A DNA stretch of 64,000 nucleotides from Vibrio sp. AND4 (lineage in GTDB: Bacteria > Pseudomonadota > Gammaproteobacteria > Enterobacterales > Vibrionaceae). Where the stretch lies: positions 62,001 to 126,000 of the forward strand of contig NZ_ABGR01000007.1 in NCBI RefSeq assembly GCF_000171815.1, written 5' to 3'. The notes beneath the pieces are model-generated. The model made no database searches. It had not been told where the DNA came from and worked only from the letters and a program-made list of their open reading frames with translations. Below, one piece after another: positions 26,414 through 37,911 of the stretch (position 1 is the first letter of the stretch; each line of letters begins with the position of its first letter). A program made the position numbers and the translations under genes.

Positions 26414-27193
26414 ATGACGGACACAAGTGTGCAATCAAATACAGCGTTAGATAACGACACTACCCACTTTGGCTTTACCACAGTGGCAAAAGATGAAAAA
26501 GTGACCAAGGTTGCCGAAGTTTTTCACTCAGTGGCAGCGAAATACGACATCATGAATGACTTGATGTCAGGCGGTGTTCACCGTCTTTGGAAGCGATTCA
26601 CTATTGATTGCAGTGGCGCTCGTCCAGGTCAACGAGTTCTTGACCTAGGTGGTGGTACTGGCGACCTGACAGCAAAATTCTCACGCATTGTGGGTGAACA
26701 GGGTCATGTGATCCTAGCGGATATCAACAATTCAATGCTGAATGTCGGTCGTGATAAGCTGCGTGACAACGGTATTGTCGGTAACGTGCATTACGTTCAA
26801 GCGAATGCAGAAGAGCTGCCATTTCCTGATAATTACTTTGATATCATTACCATCAGCTTCTGTTTGCGTAATGTCACCGATAAAGACAAAGCATTGCGTT
26901 CTATGTTCCGTGTATTGAAGCCTGGTGGTCGTCTGTTGGTGCTTGAGTTCTCAAAACCAGTTCTTGAGCCACTATCTAAAGTGTACGATGCGTATTCGTT
27001 CCACCTATTACCAAAAATGGGGGAGCTAGTGGCAAACGACGCAGACAGCTATCGTTACCTAGCAGAATCTATCCGTATGCACCCAGACCAGAAAACACTG
27101 GAAGGTATGATGCAAGATGCGGGGTTTGAAAACACCAAATACTTTAATCTAACGGGTGGCATTGTAGCGCTGCACCGCGGCTACAAATTCTAA
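26414..27193 (+). CDS. ubiE: Ubiquinone/menaquinone C-methyltransferase UbiE
   Basis: A 259-residue SAM-dependent enzyme that methylates the ring carbon of demethylmenaquinone and of the ubiquinone precursor 2-polyprenyl-6-methoxy-1,4-benzoquinol. SAM motif I is [15 protein letters not shown], and the family segments [20 protein letters not shown] and [17 protein letters not shown] are present. The length matches E. coli UbiE (251). It opens the ubiE-ubiJ-ubiB operon, with ubiJ following after eleven bases. AAGAGGAA precedes the start. Confidence 0.97.
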   Translation: MTDTSVQSNTALDNDTTHFGFTTVAKDEKVTKVAEVFHSVAAKYDIMNDLMSGGVHRLWKRFTIDCSGARPGQRVLDLGGGTGDLTAKFSRIVGEQGHVILADINNSMLNVGRDKLRDNGIVGNVHYVQANAEELPFPDNYFDIITISFCLRNVTDKDKALRSMFRVLKPGGRLLVLEFSKPVLEPLSKVYDAYSFHLLPKMGELVANDADSYRYLAESIRMHPDQKTLEGMMQDAGFENTKYFNLTGGIVALHRGYKF

Positions 27194-27204
27194 GGATAAG
27201 CGGC

Positions 27205-27840
27205 ATGCCATTTGAACCACTTATCACTGCCGTTATAGAAACGACGCTAAATACGCTAGTAAAAGACGAGCCTGAATTGGTTCGTCGTTTGTCGCGTCTT
27301 AAAGGTCAGGTGATTCAAATTCATCTGAAAGAAATCAATAAGACACTGACATTTATCTTCAGCCAGCAAATTGATGTTTTAGGTAACTACGAAGGTCAGC
27401 CAGATTGTTATTTATCATTGAATCTGAGCGTGTTGCCTGAGCTGCGTGATCAAGCCAACATCACTCGCCTTATTAAGCAAGGTAAGCTTGAGCTTGAAGG
27501 TGATATCCAATTAGCACAGAAATTCTCTCAATTGATGGTGGATTGTAAACCAGATGTCGAAGAGTGGTTGTCTCGTGTGACGGGCGATGTCGTAGCACAT
27601 ACTGTTGTGCAAGGCAGCAAAAATGTCGGTGGCTTCTTCGTTTCTCAAGCCGAAAAACACCAACGCCATCTTGCTCAAGTGGTCACAGAAGAATGGAAAT
27701 TGGCGCCAGCACCGTTGGAAATCACTCATTTTTGTGACCAAGTGGATGACGTTCGCAGTCAAGCTTCACGTGTTGAAGCGCGCTTAAACGCATTATTCAA
27801 CAAATTCAATTCGGATAAGCCTACGCTGGAGAACTCATGA
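27205..27840 (+). CDS. ubiJ: Ubiquinone biosynthesis accessory factor UbiJ
   Basis: A 211-residue SCP2-like lipid-binding protein that, with UbiK, supports the soluble aerobic Ubi complex in E. coli and binds ubiquinone intermediates. The SCP2 domain covers about residues 15-115 ([19 protein letters not shown], then [17 protein letters not shown]), and the C-terminal part is helical. The gene lies between ubiE and ubiB and overlaps ubiB by four bases (ATGA), the same order as in E. coli. No enzyme motif is expected or seen. Confidence 0.92.
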   Translation: MPFEPLITAVIETTLNTLVKDEPELVRRLSRLKGQVIQIHLKEINKTLTFIFSQQIDVLGNYEGQPDCYLSLNLSVLPELRDQANITRLIKQGKLELEGDIQLAQKFSQLMVDCKPDVEEWLSRVTGDVVAHTVVQGSKNVGGFFVSQAEKHQRHLAQVVTEEWKLAPAPLEITHFCDQVDDVRSQASRVEARLNALFNKFNSDKPTLENS

Positions 27841-29471
27841 CACCAGCAGAAATAAAACGCTTATACCACATCATTAAAGTTCAGCTTGAATACGGTTTGG
27901 ATGAGTTGTTGCCCGATCATCAACTGACCAAAGCACCACTTTTAATGCGCAAAAGCCTAATTTGGATTAAGAACAAGCACCCAGAGAAACCGCTGGGTGA
28001 GCGTTTGCGTCTGGCTCTACAAGAGCTGGGGCCAGTTTGGATTAAGTTTGGTCAGATGATGTCGACTCGCCGTGATCTTTTCCCTCCGCATATCGCTGAT
28101 CCTCTTGCGCTTTTACAAGACCAAGTTGCACCATTTGATGGTCAGTTAGCGAAGGAGCAAATGGAACTCGCTCTGGGCGGACCGTTAGAAAACTGGTTTA
28201 CTGACTTTGATATCAAACCGTTAGCGTCTGCGTCGATTGCTCAAGTGCATACGGCGCGTCTAAAAGACACTGGTCAAGAGGTGGTTCTCAAGGTTATCAG
28301 ACCAGATATTCGCCCAGTTATTGACTCAGATCTAAAACTGATGCATCGATTGGCGCGTATAGTCGCTAGTTCGATGGCTGAAGCTCGTCGTCTAAAACCC
28401 GTAGAAGTGGTTCGTGAGTACGAGAAAACCTTACTTGATGAACTCGATTTGCGACGCGAGGCTGCGAATGCCATTCAGCTGCGTCGCAACTTTGAAGGCA
28501 GTGAAGAGCTTTACGTACCAGAAGTTTTTCCCGATTTTAGCAATGAAACTGTCATGGTTTCTGAGCGAATATATGGCATCCAAGTCTCTGATATTGAAGG
28601 CTTGGAAGCGAACGGTACCAACATGAAATTGCTCGCGGAACGCGGCGTGAGTGTATTCTTCACCCAGGTGTTCCGAGATAGCTTTTTTCATGCCGACATG
28701 CATCCGGGTAACGTGTTTGTCAAACCGGAGCACCCAGAGAATCCAATGTGGATTGGGTTGGATTGCGGGATTGTTGGTACGCTAAATAGTGAAGACAAAC
28801 GTTATTTGGCGGAAAACTTCCTTGCTTTCTTCAATCGTGATTACCGCCGCGTAGCGGAATTGCATGTTGACTCAGGGTGGGTGCCTGCCGATACCAATGT
28901 CGATGAATTTGAATTTGCGATTCGCATTGTGTGTGAGCCAATCTTTGCTAAACCACTTTGTGAAATCTCTTTCGGTCACGTATTGTTAAACCTGTTCAAT
29001 ACCGCACGTCGATTTAACATGGAGGTACAACCGCAGCTTGTATTACTGCAAAAAACGCTGTTGTACGTTGAGGGGCTTGGTCGCCAGTTGTACCCGCAAC
29101 TTGATTTGTGGGAGACCGCGAAGCCGTTTCTTGAAGAGTGGATGATGAATCAAGTCGGCCCGCAAGCTTTGGTCAATGCGATCAAAGACCGCGCACCGTT
29201 TTGGGCAGAGAAGTTACCGGAACTGCCGGAGCTGCTTTACGATAGCCTGAGACAAGGCAAAGCCATGAACCAACGCATGGATCAGCTTTATCAAGGTTAC
29301 CGTCACAGTAAGCGCCAGCAGGCGACAGGAAAGTTTTTGTTTGGTGTGGGTGCTACGTTAGTCGTATGCTCGGCAATACTAGTGGATAACACATATGAAC
29401 AGTTATCAATTGCCAGCGGTATGATGGGGTTCACATTTTGGGTGCTTAGTTGGCGGGCTTATCGTCAATAG
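27837..29471 (+). CDS. ubiB: ADCK-type ATPase UbiB for ubiquinone biosynthesis
   Basis: A 544-residue member of the atypical protein-kinase-like UbiB family, required for coenzyme Q synthesis. The family K-x-G-Q motif is [17 protein letters not shown], the Ala-rich loop is [15 protein letters not shown], and the catalytic and metal sites are [14 protein letters not shown] and IGLDCGIVG. Two C-terminal hydrophobic segments (about 500-540) anchor it to the membrane. It starts inside the ubiJ stop codon. The tatABC genes follow about 50 bases later in the same direction. Confidence 0.96.
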   Translation: MTPAEIKRLYHIIKVQLEYGLDELLPDHQLTKAPLLMRKSLIWIKNKHPEKPLGERLRLALQELGPVWIKFGQMMSTRRDLFPPHIADPLALLQDQVAPFDGQLAKEQMELALGGPLENWFTDFDIKPLASASIAQVHTARLKDTGQEVVLKVIRPDIRPVIDSDLKLMHRLARIVASSMAEARRLKPVEVVREYEKTLLDELDLRREAANAIQLRRNFEGSEELYVPEVFPDFSNETVMVSERIYGIQVSDIEGLEANGTNMKLLAERGVSVFFTQVFRDSFFHADMHPGNVFVKPEHPENPMWIGLDCGIVGTLNSEDKRYLAENFLAFFNRDYRRVAELHVDSGWVPADTNVDEFEFAIRIVCEPIFAKPLCEISFGHVLLNLFNTARRFNMEVQPQLVLLQKTLLYVEGLGRQLYPQLDLWETAKPFLEEWMMNQVGPQALVNAIKDRAPFWAEKLPELPELLYDSLRQGKAMNQRMDQLYQGYRHSKRQQATGKFLFGVGATLVVCSAILVDNTYEQLSIASGMMGFTFWVLSWRAYRQ

Positions 29472-29518
29472 GCATTAAACTCTTGAAGTTATTCTATTTA
29501 AAGACTTGAGGTAAAGAA

Positions 29519-29767
29519 ATGGGTGGTATCAGTGTTTGGCAGCTTCTAATTGTTGCCGTTATTGTTGTATTGTTGTTCGGCACTAAGAAATTACGCGGTA
29601 TTGGTGGTGACTTGGGTGGTGCTGTAAAAGGGTTCAAAAAAGCAATGAGCGAAGATGAGCCAGCAAAAAAAGAAGACAAAGACGCAGACTTCGAACCAAA
29701 AAGTTTAGAAGAGCAGCAAAAGAAAGAAGCGGCTTCCGAATCCAAAAAAGACAAAGAGCAGGCGTAA
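29519..29767 (+). CDS. tatA: Sec-independent translocase subunit TatA
   Basis: An 82-residue protein with the N-terminal membrane helix ([20 protein letters not shown]), the FGTKKLR hinge, an amphipathic helix ([15 protein letters not shown]) and a charged, disordered Lys/Glu tail. TatA multimers form the pore for folded proteins with twin-arginine signals. GAGG lies upstream of the ATG. It is followed by tatB after three bases. Confidence 0.97.
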   Translation: MGGISVWQLLIVAVIVVLLFGTKKLRGIGGDLGGAVKGFKKAMSEDEPAKKEDKDADFEPKSLEEQQKKEAASESKKDKEQA

Positions 29768-29770
29768 AAC

Positions 29771-30169
29771 GTGTTTGATATCGGTTTTTGGGAACTGGTA
29801 TTAATATCTGTTGTTGGTCTGGTTGTTCTTGGCCCAGAGCGTTTGCCGCACGCTATCCGTAGTGTCTCTCGTTTTATTGGAGCGGCGAAAAGTATGGCGA
29901 ACAGCGTCAAAGACGAGTTGTCACACGAGCTGAAAGTTCAAGAACTGCAAGAAAACTTACGCAAAGCTGAGCAAATGGGGATGGATGAGTTGTCTCCTGA
30001 GCTAAAGTCTTCAGTGGATGAACTGAAGAAAGCGGCGCAATCTGTAAACCGCCCTTACGCGGAACCAAGCAATTCAGAAGCAGAGCCTAAACAAGAGGTT
30101 CATGCAACTGAAAGCGTTGAGAAAGCGGAAGAGATTAAGGTTACAGTGACAGATAAGAAAGCCGAATAG
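29771..30169 (+). CDS. tatB: Sec-independent translocase subunit TatB
   Basis: A 132-residue protein starting at GTG with [20 protein letters not shown], then the conserved [11 protein letters not shown] hinge and a long amphipathic and acidic tail. TatB forms the substrate-receptor complex with TatC. The length is shorter than E. coli TatB (171) because of the variable tail. The intergenic gap from tatA is only three bases, which suggests coupled translation. Confidence 0.96.
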   Translation: MFDIGFWELVLISVVGLVVLGPERLPHAIRSVSRFIGAAKSMANSVKDELSHELKVQELQENLRKAEQMGMDELSPELKSSVDELKKAAQSVNRPYAEPSNSEAEPKQEVHATESVEKAEEIKVTVTDKKAE

Positions 30170-30237
30170 TCTCATTTGGAGGAGCGATGAGTGATTAGTT
30201 GCTCCTTTTTGATCCGTTTTCAAAAAAGAGGTTTGCC

Positions 30238-30984
30238 ATGTCTACCGTCGAGCAGACACAACCTTTAATTAGTCATTTATTAGAACTTCGCAACCGATTA
30301 CTCAAAGCCATTGCTGCGATATTGGTCGTGTTTGTTGGACTAATTTACTTCTCTAACCACATCTACGAGTTTGTCTCAGCGCCTTTGGTAGAACGTCTGC
30401 CAGAAGGTGCGACTATGATTGCAACGGATGTGGCATCACCGTTTTTCACGCCTTTGAAATTAACCTTAATTGCTTCGGTGTTTGTTGCGGTGCCGTTTAT
30501 CTTGTATCAAGTATGGGCTTTTATTGCTCCGGGTTTGTACAAGCATGAACGTCGATTGGTCATGCCATTGCTATTTTCAAGCTCACTCTTGTTCTACTGC
30601 GGTGTGGCGTTTGCCTATTTTGTCGTATTTCCGTTGGTGTTTGGCTTCTTTACCGCTATCTCTCTTGGTGGGGTTGAGTTCGCAACTGACATTTCGAGTT
30701 ACCTCGACTTTGTCATGGCGCTGTTTATGGCGTTTGGTATCGCGTTTGAGGTGCCTGTTGCGATTATCTTACTCTGTTGGACTGGGGCCACTACGACACA
30801 AGACTTAAAAGAGAAGCGTCCATATATCGTTGTGTGTGCGTTTATCTTCGGCATGCTTTTGACGCCACCGGATATGATCTCGCAAACCTTACTTGCCATC
30901 CCTATGTGTTTGCTGTTTGAGGTTGGTTTGTTCTTTGCGCGTTTCTATACCAGTAGAGATGAAGAAGAGCAGGCGGAAGAGTAA
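30238..30984 (+). CDS. tatC: Sec-independent translocase subunit TatC
   Basis: A 248-residue six-helix inner-membrane protein that binds twin-arginine signal peptides. Conserved features include [16 protein letters not shown] near the start, [12 protein letters not shown] in the second periplasmic or cytoplasmic loop region, and LTPPDMISQ in the fifth-helix region. I chose the ATG at 30238, which has AAGAGG upstream and gives the usual N-terminus ([14 protein letters not shown]). An upstream in-frame start at 30199 would add an unusual leader. A terminator follows. Confidence 0.96.
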   Translation: MSTVEQTQPLISHLLELRNRLLKAIAAILVVFVGLIYFSNHIYEFVSAPLVERLPEGATMIATDVASPFFTPLKLTLIASVFVAVPFILYQVWAFIAPGLYKHERRLVMPLLFSSSLLFYCGVAFAYFVVFPLVFGFFTAISLGGVEFATDISSYLDFVMALFMAFGIAFEVPVAIILLCWTGATTTQDLKEKRPYIVVCAFIFGMLLTPPDMISQTLLAIPMCLLFEVGLFFARFYTSRDEEEQAEE

Positions 30985-31005
30985 AACGACGCCATAACTC
31001 AGCAT

Positions 31006-31034
31006 AAAAAAGTGGCTCATGGAGCCGCTTTTTT
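31006..31034 (+). terminator. Terminator after tatC
   Basis: The stem AAAAAAGTGGCTC / GAGCCGCTTTTTT has the loop ATG and one G-T pair. It lies about 20 bases after the tatC stop codon. Confidence 0.88.
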
Positions 31035-31045
31035 GTTTTTGTCGT

Positions 31046-31174
31046 CTATCGAAGTTTAATTCGGTGGCCGCATTTAGAGCAGATGTATACCTCTTTAATT
31101 CCGATCAATCTCTGAAACCAACGACGGTGTTGACGCTGTAAATAAATACCATGTTTACACATTGTAAGCCCATT
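31046..31174 (-). CDS. Small Cys-rich ORF (42 residues), possibly a frameshifted zinc-ribbon protein
   Basis: A short frame between tatC and tatD ending VYICSKCGHRIKLR, with a CxxCGH zinc-ribbon-like pair and a basic aromatic centre (RQHRRWFQRLIG). As written it starts at the ATG at 31174 without a good ribosome site. If one A were removed from the four-A run at 31140-31143, an ATG at 31163 would give an N-terminus MCKHGIYLQ, adding a C-x-H pair that would complete a metal-binding site. A real frameshift, a sequencing slip or a non-coding coincidence are all possible. No family is recognised with confidence. Confidence 0.4.
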   Translation of the reverse strand, partial: NGLTMCKHGIYLQRQHRRWFQRLIGIKEVYICSKCGHRIKLR

Positions 31175-31301
31175 CTTTATTGTTTTATCAGCCAGTGCAC
31201 ATTCTATGTGATAATATGCATCTATATCAATAGTTAGGCGATATAGTTTCTCTGTTAAATATGGGCTTGGTTCCAGTTAGAGGTAGGGGAGTGTTTCGGT
31301 A

Positions 31302-32066
31302 CTATTTCAAATCGAATAAGTGCTCTGCATTGTTAGTTGTCAAGGTATCAATCGTACCAATGTTTTCTCCACGTAGTTCTGCGACACGCGCGGCCACTAA
31401 AGATGTGTAAGCAGGCTCGTTACGTTTGCCACGATGCGGCACAGGCGCAAGGTAAGGACAGTCAGTCTCTAGAATGACCCAATTCATGTCCAGATGAGGG
31501 ATAACTTTATCCATACCGCCATTTTTAAATGTAGAAACGCCACCCAAGCCTAAATGAAATCCTAATTCGTTGATCGCTCGCGCTTCTTCTAGACAGCCGC
31601 CAAAGCAGTGGAATACACCGCGTAAGCGACCGTCTTGTTCTTGGCGAAGTAAAGTGAGTGTTTCGTCTATCGAATCACGTGTGTGGATGACGACAGGTAA
31701 ATCCATCTCTTTTGCCCAGTTTAACTGAGTCACAAATGCCATTTCTTGTTCTGCTCGGAAAGTTTTATCCCAATACAGGTCGATACCGATTTCACCCACT
31801 GCAATGAAGTTATGCTTATCAAACCAACCACGAATGATGGCCAGTGTTTGTTCGACATTGCCGTCGACATAACAAGGGTGCAGGCCCATCATTGAACGGC
31901 AAATTTCAGGGTAAGCGGCTTCGGTTTTTAACATAGGTTCAATAGAATCAAGATCGATGTTTGGTAGCAGAATTCGATCTATGCCTTGTTCTCGGGCGCG
32001 CTTCACTACTTGGTCGCGGTCTTCATCAAATTCGCTAGCGTAAATATGAGCGTGAGTATCGATCAT
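31302..32066 (-). CDS. tatD: TatD-family metal-dependent hydrolase
   Basis: A 254-residue TIM-barrel hydrolase with the HxH metal motif near the start (DTHAHIYASEF), Glu in VGEIGIDLYWD, His in PVVIHTRDS and FHCFGG, and Asp in ILETDCPYLAPVPHRGKRN. TatD family members are 3'-5' DNA/RNA exonucleases and repair enzymes; they are not part of the translocase. It lies near tatABC as in enterobacteria but on the opposite strand. Within the TatD family, assignment to the YjjV- or YcfH-like paralogue is uncertain. Confidence 0.88.
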   Translation of the reverse strand: MIDTHAHIYASEFDEDRDQVVKRAREQGIDRILLPNIDLDSIEPMLKTEAAYPEICRSMMGLHPCYVDGNVEQTLAIIRGWFDKHNFIAVGEIGIDLYWDKTFRAEQEMAFVTQLNWAKEMDLPVVIHTRDSIDETLTLLRQEQDGRLRGVFHCFGGCLEEARAINELGFHLGLGGVSTFKNGGMDKVIPHLDMNWVILETDCPYLAPVPHRGKRNEPAYTSLVAARVAELRGENIGTIDTLTTNNAEHLFDLK

Positions 32067-32216
32067 GATTGGTCTCTATGGTTTATCGGTGTACGTCATT
32101 AGTAGGAAGTATACTCGAGTGTGAGTGCGGGGTCATTTTCGGTTTTTTTCATGCCGTTTTTCCATATTGCTGCCCGCAAGGTCCATCAAGAGTGATATGA
32201 TTTTGCCATCAGATGA

Positions 32217-33314
<1,098 letters not shown>

Positions 33315-33360
33315 TTATCGCTTAATGAAAAAGCCAGGTCGACAATGGTTGTTGGTCTGA

Positions 33361-33418
33361 ATATACCCAAGTACCCTCAAGATGGAAGATAAACGGCTTG
33401 AAGTAACTTGGGTATATT
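33361..33418. repeat. Vibrio-type intergenic palindromic repeat, copy 2
   Basis: ATATACCCAAGTA at the left and TAACTTGGGTATAT at the right are inverted copies enclosing CCCTCAAGATGG and AT-rich DNA. It shares arms and internal CTCAAGATG with the copies at 2971 and 59790. It lies between hemB and the GNAT gene and could form a hairpin in the transcript. Confidence 0.85.
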
Positions 33419-33438
33419 TGTTTCTGGAGAGTAGGACA

Positions 33439-33873
33439 ATGACAATGCTGATTCGTGAGGGAACGCTGGAAGAAGCGATCCAGGTGGCGGTTCGTGTTAC
33501 CGAGTTTGCTCGTGGTGAGACGGTTGAATCTATGGCGCAGCGCCTAAGAGGGAGAAAAAGTCTCATTTTAGTGGCCGAGAAAACGGGAGCGATCCTTGGC
33601 TTTAAAATCGGTTACGAACTCGATGATCATACTTTCTACAGTTGGTTCGGTGGTGTGGCTCCAGAAGCTCGTAACGAAGGTGTCGCGCAGATGTTGTTAG
33701 AAGCACAAGAAGGTTGGGTGGCTGAACAAGGTTACAAAACCTTAAAAGTGAAATCACGCAATCAATTTTCTGCCATGCTTCGTCTACTGTTGAGAAATGA
33801 ATATATCATTGAAAAATTAGAAGAAAAACAAAACTTGCGAGATTCTCGAGTGCACTTTATCAAAGCGTTATAA
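33439..33873 (+). CDS. GNAT family N-acetyltransferase
   Basis: A 144-residue acetyl-CoA-dependent acyltransferase. The acetyl-CoA loop is GGVAPEARNEGVAQMLLEAQ and the preceding strand is ILGFKIGYELDDHTFYSWF. The Q/RxxGxG/A consensus appears as RNEGVA. The substrate is unknown. I chose the ATG at 33439, with AGTAGGA upstream; the longer frame begins inside the palindromic repeat. It lies between hemB and the RyhB RNA. Confidence 0.82.
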   Translation: MTMLIREGTLEEAIQVAVRVTEFARGETVESMAQRLRGRKSLILVAEKTGAILGFKIGYELDDHTFYSWFGGVAPEARNEGVAQMLLEAQEGWVAEQGYKTLKVKSRNQFSAMLRLLLRNEYIIEKLEEKQNLRDSRVHFIKAL

Positions 33874-33903
33874 AAATAAATGAGATTTTTTCTCATTTAG
33901 TTG

Positions 33904-33931
33904 TTGACTGTTAAATGATAATCATTATTAT
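33904..33931 (+). promoter_or_regulatory. ryhB promoter with overlapping Fur box
   Basis: A -35 box TTGACT (33904-33909) and a -10 box TATTAT (33926-33931) are separated by 16 bases. The Fur box TGATAATCATTATTA (33916-33930) matches the 7-1-7 palindrome TGATAATnATTATCA at all but one position and covers the -10 region. Iron-loaded Fur would block RNA polymerase here. Confidence 0.85.
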
Positions 33932-33937
33932 TAACCC

Positions 33938-34175
33938 TGTCTTAGGGAATGAGGGAAGTTCACAAAGACGTGGAGTTACTTATCGACCGCAGTTGATTAA
34001 CTGAGATTTGACAAGGTGATGAAACATTTTCCCTGAACTTGCACGAATTCTTTTTGACACGACATTGCTCACATTGCTTCCAGTGTAATTTATAGCTTCT
34101 TGGTTAAGCTGCCATACAAATGGAAATAGCTTAACCACTTCTGCTAGGCGACCCAATTGGGTCGCTTTTTTCTTT
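33938..34175 (+). ncRNA. ryhB: RyhB iron-responsive small RNA, long Vibrio form
   Basis: The conserved base-pairing core CACGACATTGCTCACATTG is at 34058-34076, continuing CTTCCAGT as in E. coli RyhB. Upstream are a Fur-controlled promoter and about 120 bases of Vibrio-specific 5' sequence. A terminator hairpin, GCGACCCA / TGGGTCGC (34148-34165), is followed by a long T run. RyhB acts with Hfq to repress mRNAs of iron-using proteins when iron is scarce. The total length, about 235 bases, agrees with the longer RyhB reported from vibrios. The 5' end is estimated from promoter spacing. Confidence 0.93.
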
Positions 34176-34209
34176 TCTGAAATTTCTAATTGACGCCCCC
34201 ATTGATAAC

Positions 34210-34360
34210 TTTTCCACAGAGGGTGATCATTTCAGGATCGTTGATCTTTTTGTGTTGTTATGTTTATTTTATTTAAAAACAATCACTTATGATGTTTTGC
34301 GGCTATTTTTATTTCCCTTGGATAACCCGTGGGTAATTTCTATAAACAGAGTTATCCACA
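34210..34360. promoter_or_regulatory. Two DnaA-box-like sites upstream of polA
   Basis: TTATCCACA, a perfect DnaA box, is at 34352-34360 and the near match TTTTCCACA is at 34210-34218. The DNA between is AT-rich with several GATC sites. They lie in the leader of polA and may link its expression to replication. Chance occurrence cannot be excluded. Confidence 0.45.
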
Positions 34361-34491
34361 AGTAATTGAAAATGTGATGAATAATATCGGAAAAATTACC
34401 CGACCTCGATCGAGCGAACAAGATAGATTCGGATCAGCAGTCATGGCATGCTAAGCAGATCTATTAAGTACTGACTTGGATGCAGACAATT

Positions 34492-37284
34492 ATGGCAAGT
34501 ATTCCTGAAAATCCGCTGATTCTAATCGACGGCTCTTCTTACCTATATCGCGCTTTTCACGCTTACCCAGGCACGATGAGTAACGGTGAAATTCCAACTA
34601 ACGCTGTTTACGGTGTGGTGAACATGTTGCGAAGCATGATGCGTCAGTTCGCTTCTGATCGAATTGCTGTGGTTTTCGATGCTAAGGGTAAAACCTTCCG
34701 TGACGATATGTACCCGGAATACAAAGCGAACCGACCACCAATGCCAGACGATCTTCGTTGCCAGATTGAACCACTGCACAACGTCATTCGTGCGATGGGG
34801 TTGCCATTGATCTGCATTCCAGGCGTAGAAGCCGATGACGTTATCGGTACTTTGGCTTATCAAGCTTCGCAGCAAGGTATGCCTGTTTTGATCAGTACTG
34901 GCGATAAAGATATGGCACAGTTGGTGGATGACAATGTTACCTTGATCAATACCATGACAAACGTCGTTATGGATCGTGAAGGCGTGATTGAGAAGTTTGG
35001 TATTCCACCAGAATTGATCATCGACTACCTAGCGCTGATGGGTGATAAAGTCGATAACATTCCCGGCGTTCCTGGTGTGGGTGACAAAACAGCCACCGCA
35101 TTGCTACAAGGTATTGGTGGTCTGACTAAGCTGTATGAAAACCTCGACGATATTGCAGCGCTTGGATTCCGCGGTTCGAAAACCATGGCGAAGAAGCTAG
35201 CTGACAACAAAGACAATGCTGTACTCTCTTACGAGCTTGCGACCATCAAGTTGGATGTTGAACTGAAAGAGACACCAGAATCCTTGCTAAAAACAGAACC
35301 AAGCATCGATGAGCTGATCAAACTTTACGGTCAGTTGACCTTCAAGTCTTGGTTGAACGAATTATTGGAAGGCGGCACAGGTGTGGTTGAAGCCGATGAA
35401 TCGACAGGCGTAGTCCGTGGTGGTTCTGCTTCATCTGAATTGGATATGGACACCTCTGCGGTGAAGATTGATCGTAGCCAATACCAAACCATTCTAGATG
35501 AAGCTTCATTTTATACTTGGTTAGATAAACTTAAAGCCTCTGATTTATTTGCGTTTGATACTGAAACTGACAGCCTAGATTACATGGTGACGAACCTAGT
35601 TGGTGTGTCATTTGCAACCGATGAGGGTGTTGCTGCTTATGTCCCGCTTGCTCACGATTATCTAGATGCGCCCCAGCAACTGGATCGTGATTGGGTACTA
35701 GAACAGTTGAAGCCGATTCTTGAAGACGACGCTCAAGCGAAAGTCGGTCAGAATCTAAAATACGATGCATCTGTGCTGGCTCGCTACGGTATCGAGATGA
35801 AAGGCATCAAGCACGACACCATGTTGGCATCTTACGTTTACAACAGCGTAGGCGGCAAACACGATATGGACAGCTTGGCACTGCGTTTCCTACAACATAG
35901 TTGTATTTCGTTCGAGCAAATCGCAGGTAAGGGTAAGAACCAACTGACCTTTAACCAAATTGATCTGAATGAGGCTGCCCCATATGCCGCGGAAGATGCC
36001 GACGTAACACTTCGCTTGCATAACCGTTTGGCTGCCAACATCGAACAAGATAAAAAGCTAAAAGCGGTCTACGAAGAAATTGAAATGCCATTGGTACCAG
36101 TTCTGTCTCGAATTGAGCGCACCGGTGTACTGATTGATGACATGAAGCTAAGTGCGCAGTCGGTGGAAATTGCAGCACGTTTGGAAGAGCTTGAGCAGAA
36201 AGCTTATGAGATTGCAGAACAAGAGTTCAATATGAACTCACCGAAGCAGTTGCAAGCGCTTTTGTTTGAGAAAATGGGTCTGCCAGTCATCAAGAAGACG
36301 CCGTCAGGTACCCCTTCTACTAATGAAGAAGTGCTGCAAGAGCTCGCTCTTGATTACCCACTACCAAAGTTGATTTTGGAATACCGCGGTCTGGCGAAGC
36401 TAAAATCAACTTACACTGACAAATTGCCGAAGATGATCAATCCATCAACAGGTCGTGTGCACACTTCTTACCACCAAGCGGTGACGGCAACGGGTCGTCT
36501 CTCATCCACCGATCCTAATTTGCAGAACATTCCAATTCGGAATGAAGAAGGTCGTCGTATTCGCCAGGCATTTGTTGCACCGACGGGTTACAAGATACTG
36601 GCTGTCGATTACTCTCAGATTGAATTGCGCATTATGGCGCACCTATCAGGTGACCAAGCGCTGCTAGACGCGTTCCGAGATGGCAAAGATATCCATACTG
36701 CCACCGCAGCAGAAATCATGGGCGTTTCGATTGAGGATGTTTCAAGCGAACAACGCCGCCGTGCAAAAGCGGTTAACTTCGGGCTTATTTACGGCATGAG
36801 TGCTTTTGGTCTGGCGAAACAACTTGGTATTCCTCGCGGTGAAGCCCAAGCTTACATGGACAAGTATTTTGAACGCTATCCAGGTGTAATGCAGTACATG
36901 GAAGACACGCGCAGTGCCGCCGCAGAGCAAGGTTATGTCGAGACTATCTTTGGTCGTCGTCTGCATCTTCCTGAAATTCAATCTCGTAACGGTATGCGCC
37001 GTAAAGCGGCAGAGCGCGCTGCGATCAACGCACCGATGCAAGGTACTGCTGCTGACATCATCAAAAAAGCAATGTTACTGGTTGGTCGATGGATTGAAGA
37101 ACATGGTGATGGTCGAGTGAAGCTGCTGATGCAAGTGCACGATGAACTGGTATTTGAAGTTGAAGAGTCGTCTTTATCCGAAATTGAAAGTAAAGTACAA
37201 AAATTGATGGAATCTGCAGCTGAGCTGAAAGTGCCTTTAGTGGCAGATGCGGGTCACGGTGATAACTGGGATCAAGCTCACTAG
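34492..37284 (+). CDS. polA: DNA polymerase I
   Basis: About 930 residues with three complete domains. The 5'-nuclease domain (1-290) has [18 protein letters not shown] and VPGVGDKTA. The 3'-5' exonuclease domain (about 330-520) keeps the catalytic [10 protein letters not shown] and [12 protein letters not shown], so proofreading should be active. The polymerase domain has motif [20 protein letters not shown], motif [21 protein letters not shown] and motif [13 protein letters not shown] prefer the ATG at 34492 by similarity to other PolA N-termini, though an in-frame ATG at 34480 exists. A terminator at 37318 separates it from Spot 42. Confidence 0.97.
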   Translation: MASIPENPLILIDGSSYLYRAFHAYPGTMSNGEIPTNAVYGVVNMLRSMMRQFASDRIAVVFDAKGKTFRDDMYPEYKANRPPMPDDLRCQIEPLHNVIRAMGLPLICIPGVEADDVIGTLAYQASQQGMPVLISTGDKDMAQLVDDNVTLINTMTNVVMDREGVIEKFGIPPELIIDYLALMGDKVDNIPGVPGVGDKTATALLQGIGGLTKLYENLDDIAALGFRGSKTMAKKLADNKDNAVLSYELATIKLDVELKETPESLLKTEPSIDELIKLYGQLTFKSWLNELLEGGTGVVEADESTGVVRGGSASSELDMDTSAVKIDRSQYQTILDEASFYTWLDKLKASDLFAFDTETDSLDYMVTNLVGVSFATDEGVAAYVPLAHDYLDAPQQLDRDWVLEQLKPILEDDAQAKVGQNLKYDASVLARYGIEMKGIKHDTMLASYVYNSVGGKHDMDSLALRFLQHSCISFEQIAGKGKNQLTFNQIDLNEAAPYAAEDADVTLRLHNRLAANIEQDKKLKAVYEEIEMPLVPVLSRIERTGVLIDDMKLSAQSVEIAARLEELEQKAYEIAEQEFNMNSPKQLQALLFEKMGLPVIKKTPSGTPSTNEEVLQELALDYPLPKLILEYRGLAKLKSTYTDKLPKMINPSTGRVHTSYHQAVTATGRLSSTDPNLQNIPIRNEEGRRIRQAFVAPTGYKILAVDYSQIELRIMAHLSGDQALLDAFRDGKDIHTATAAEIMGVSIEDVSSEQRRRAKAVNFGLIYGMSAFGLAKQLGIPRGEAQAYMDKYFERYPGVMQYMEDTRSAAAEQGYVETIFGRRLHLPEIQSRNGMRRKAAERAAINAPMQGTAADIIKKAMLLVGRWIEEHGDGRVKLLMQVHDELVFEVEESSLSEIESKVQKLMESAAELKVPLVADAGHGDNWDQAH

Positions 37285-37317
37285 TAATTTTTACGTCAAT
37301 TTTTCCTGTTTGTTATG

Positions 37318-37347
37318 AGCCAGCGCACAAATGCTGGCTTTTTTTTA
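37318..37347 (+). terminator. Terminator after polA
   Basis: The stem AGCCAGC / GCTGGCT has an eight-base loop and is followed by eight T. Confidence 0.88.
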
Positions 37348-37424
37348 CTATAAAAAAAGTAAATTAGAACTAAGGTTTAATGTTGTTTAATAAAATTTAC
37401 ATGAAAAAAAACTACAAAAGTTCT

Positions 37425-37452
37425 TTGAAAATCTGACCAATTGTTGTACATT
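37425..37452 (+). promoter_or_regulatory. Promoter of the Spot 42 RNA gene
   Basis: TTGAAA (37425-37430) and TACATT (37447-37452) are spaced by 16 bases and lie seven bases before the expected Spot 42 start. In E. coli CRP-cAMP represses this promoter. I did not find a convincing CRP site here. Confidence 0.65.
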
Positions 37453-37459
37453 ATTTCTC

Positions 37460-37567
37460 GTAGGGTACAGAGGTAAGATGTTCTATCTTTCAGACCTTTT
37501 GTTTCACGTTATTGGATTAGGCTGATTCAGCCGCCCCAGTCAGTTTTTGACTGGGGCGTTTTTTATT
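37460..37567 (+). ncRNA. spf: Spot 42 small RNA
   Basis: The sequence begins GTAGGGTACAGAGGTAAGAT and continues with TTCTATCTTTCAGACCTTTT, the highly conserved 5' region of Spot 42. It ends with the terminator CGCCCCAGTCAG / CTGACTGGGGCG (here with a TTTTT loop) and a T run. The position just downstream of polA and before engB is the same as in E. coli. Spot 42 acts with Hfq on mRNAs of secondary carbon metabolism when glucose is present. Confidence 0.96.
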
Positions 37568-37911
37568 GGACGAAAGAAAATCCAATTTTTATCAGTAATT
37601 TAAGTATCATCTTCCAAATCTTCCCTTTTGGCTTCTCTCCTTTACTGTAAATCCTAGATATTTCTTTAAAAATTGATTGCATCATCCATACTGTAAATTT
37701 TCACCAGTCATACTATTGTTTTTTCTTGCGGGAAACTAAGTGATGCACCTTTGATGTTTTATATAAAATAACCTTATGAATATTGGGCTATTTTATATTT
37801 TGATTTGGAGTGTTAGGCGGTCGAAGAGTAATAAAACGGCTTTCAAAAATTGAATCTCTGTTTCGTAATGCTTCGCCACACAAGAATAATGACCGATCTT
37901 TCTCACTCGTT

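Noticed and set aside
34210..34360. Replication origin
   Set aside because: Only two DnaA-box-like sites, no AT-rich 13-mer array, and no dnaA, gidA or rctB genes nearby.
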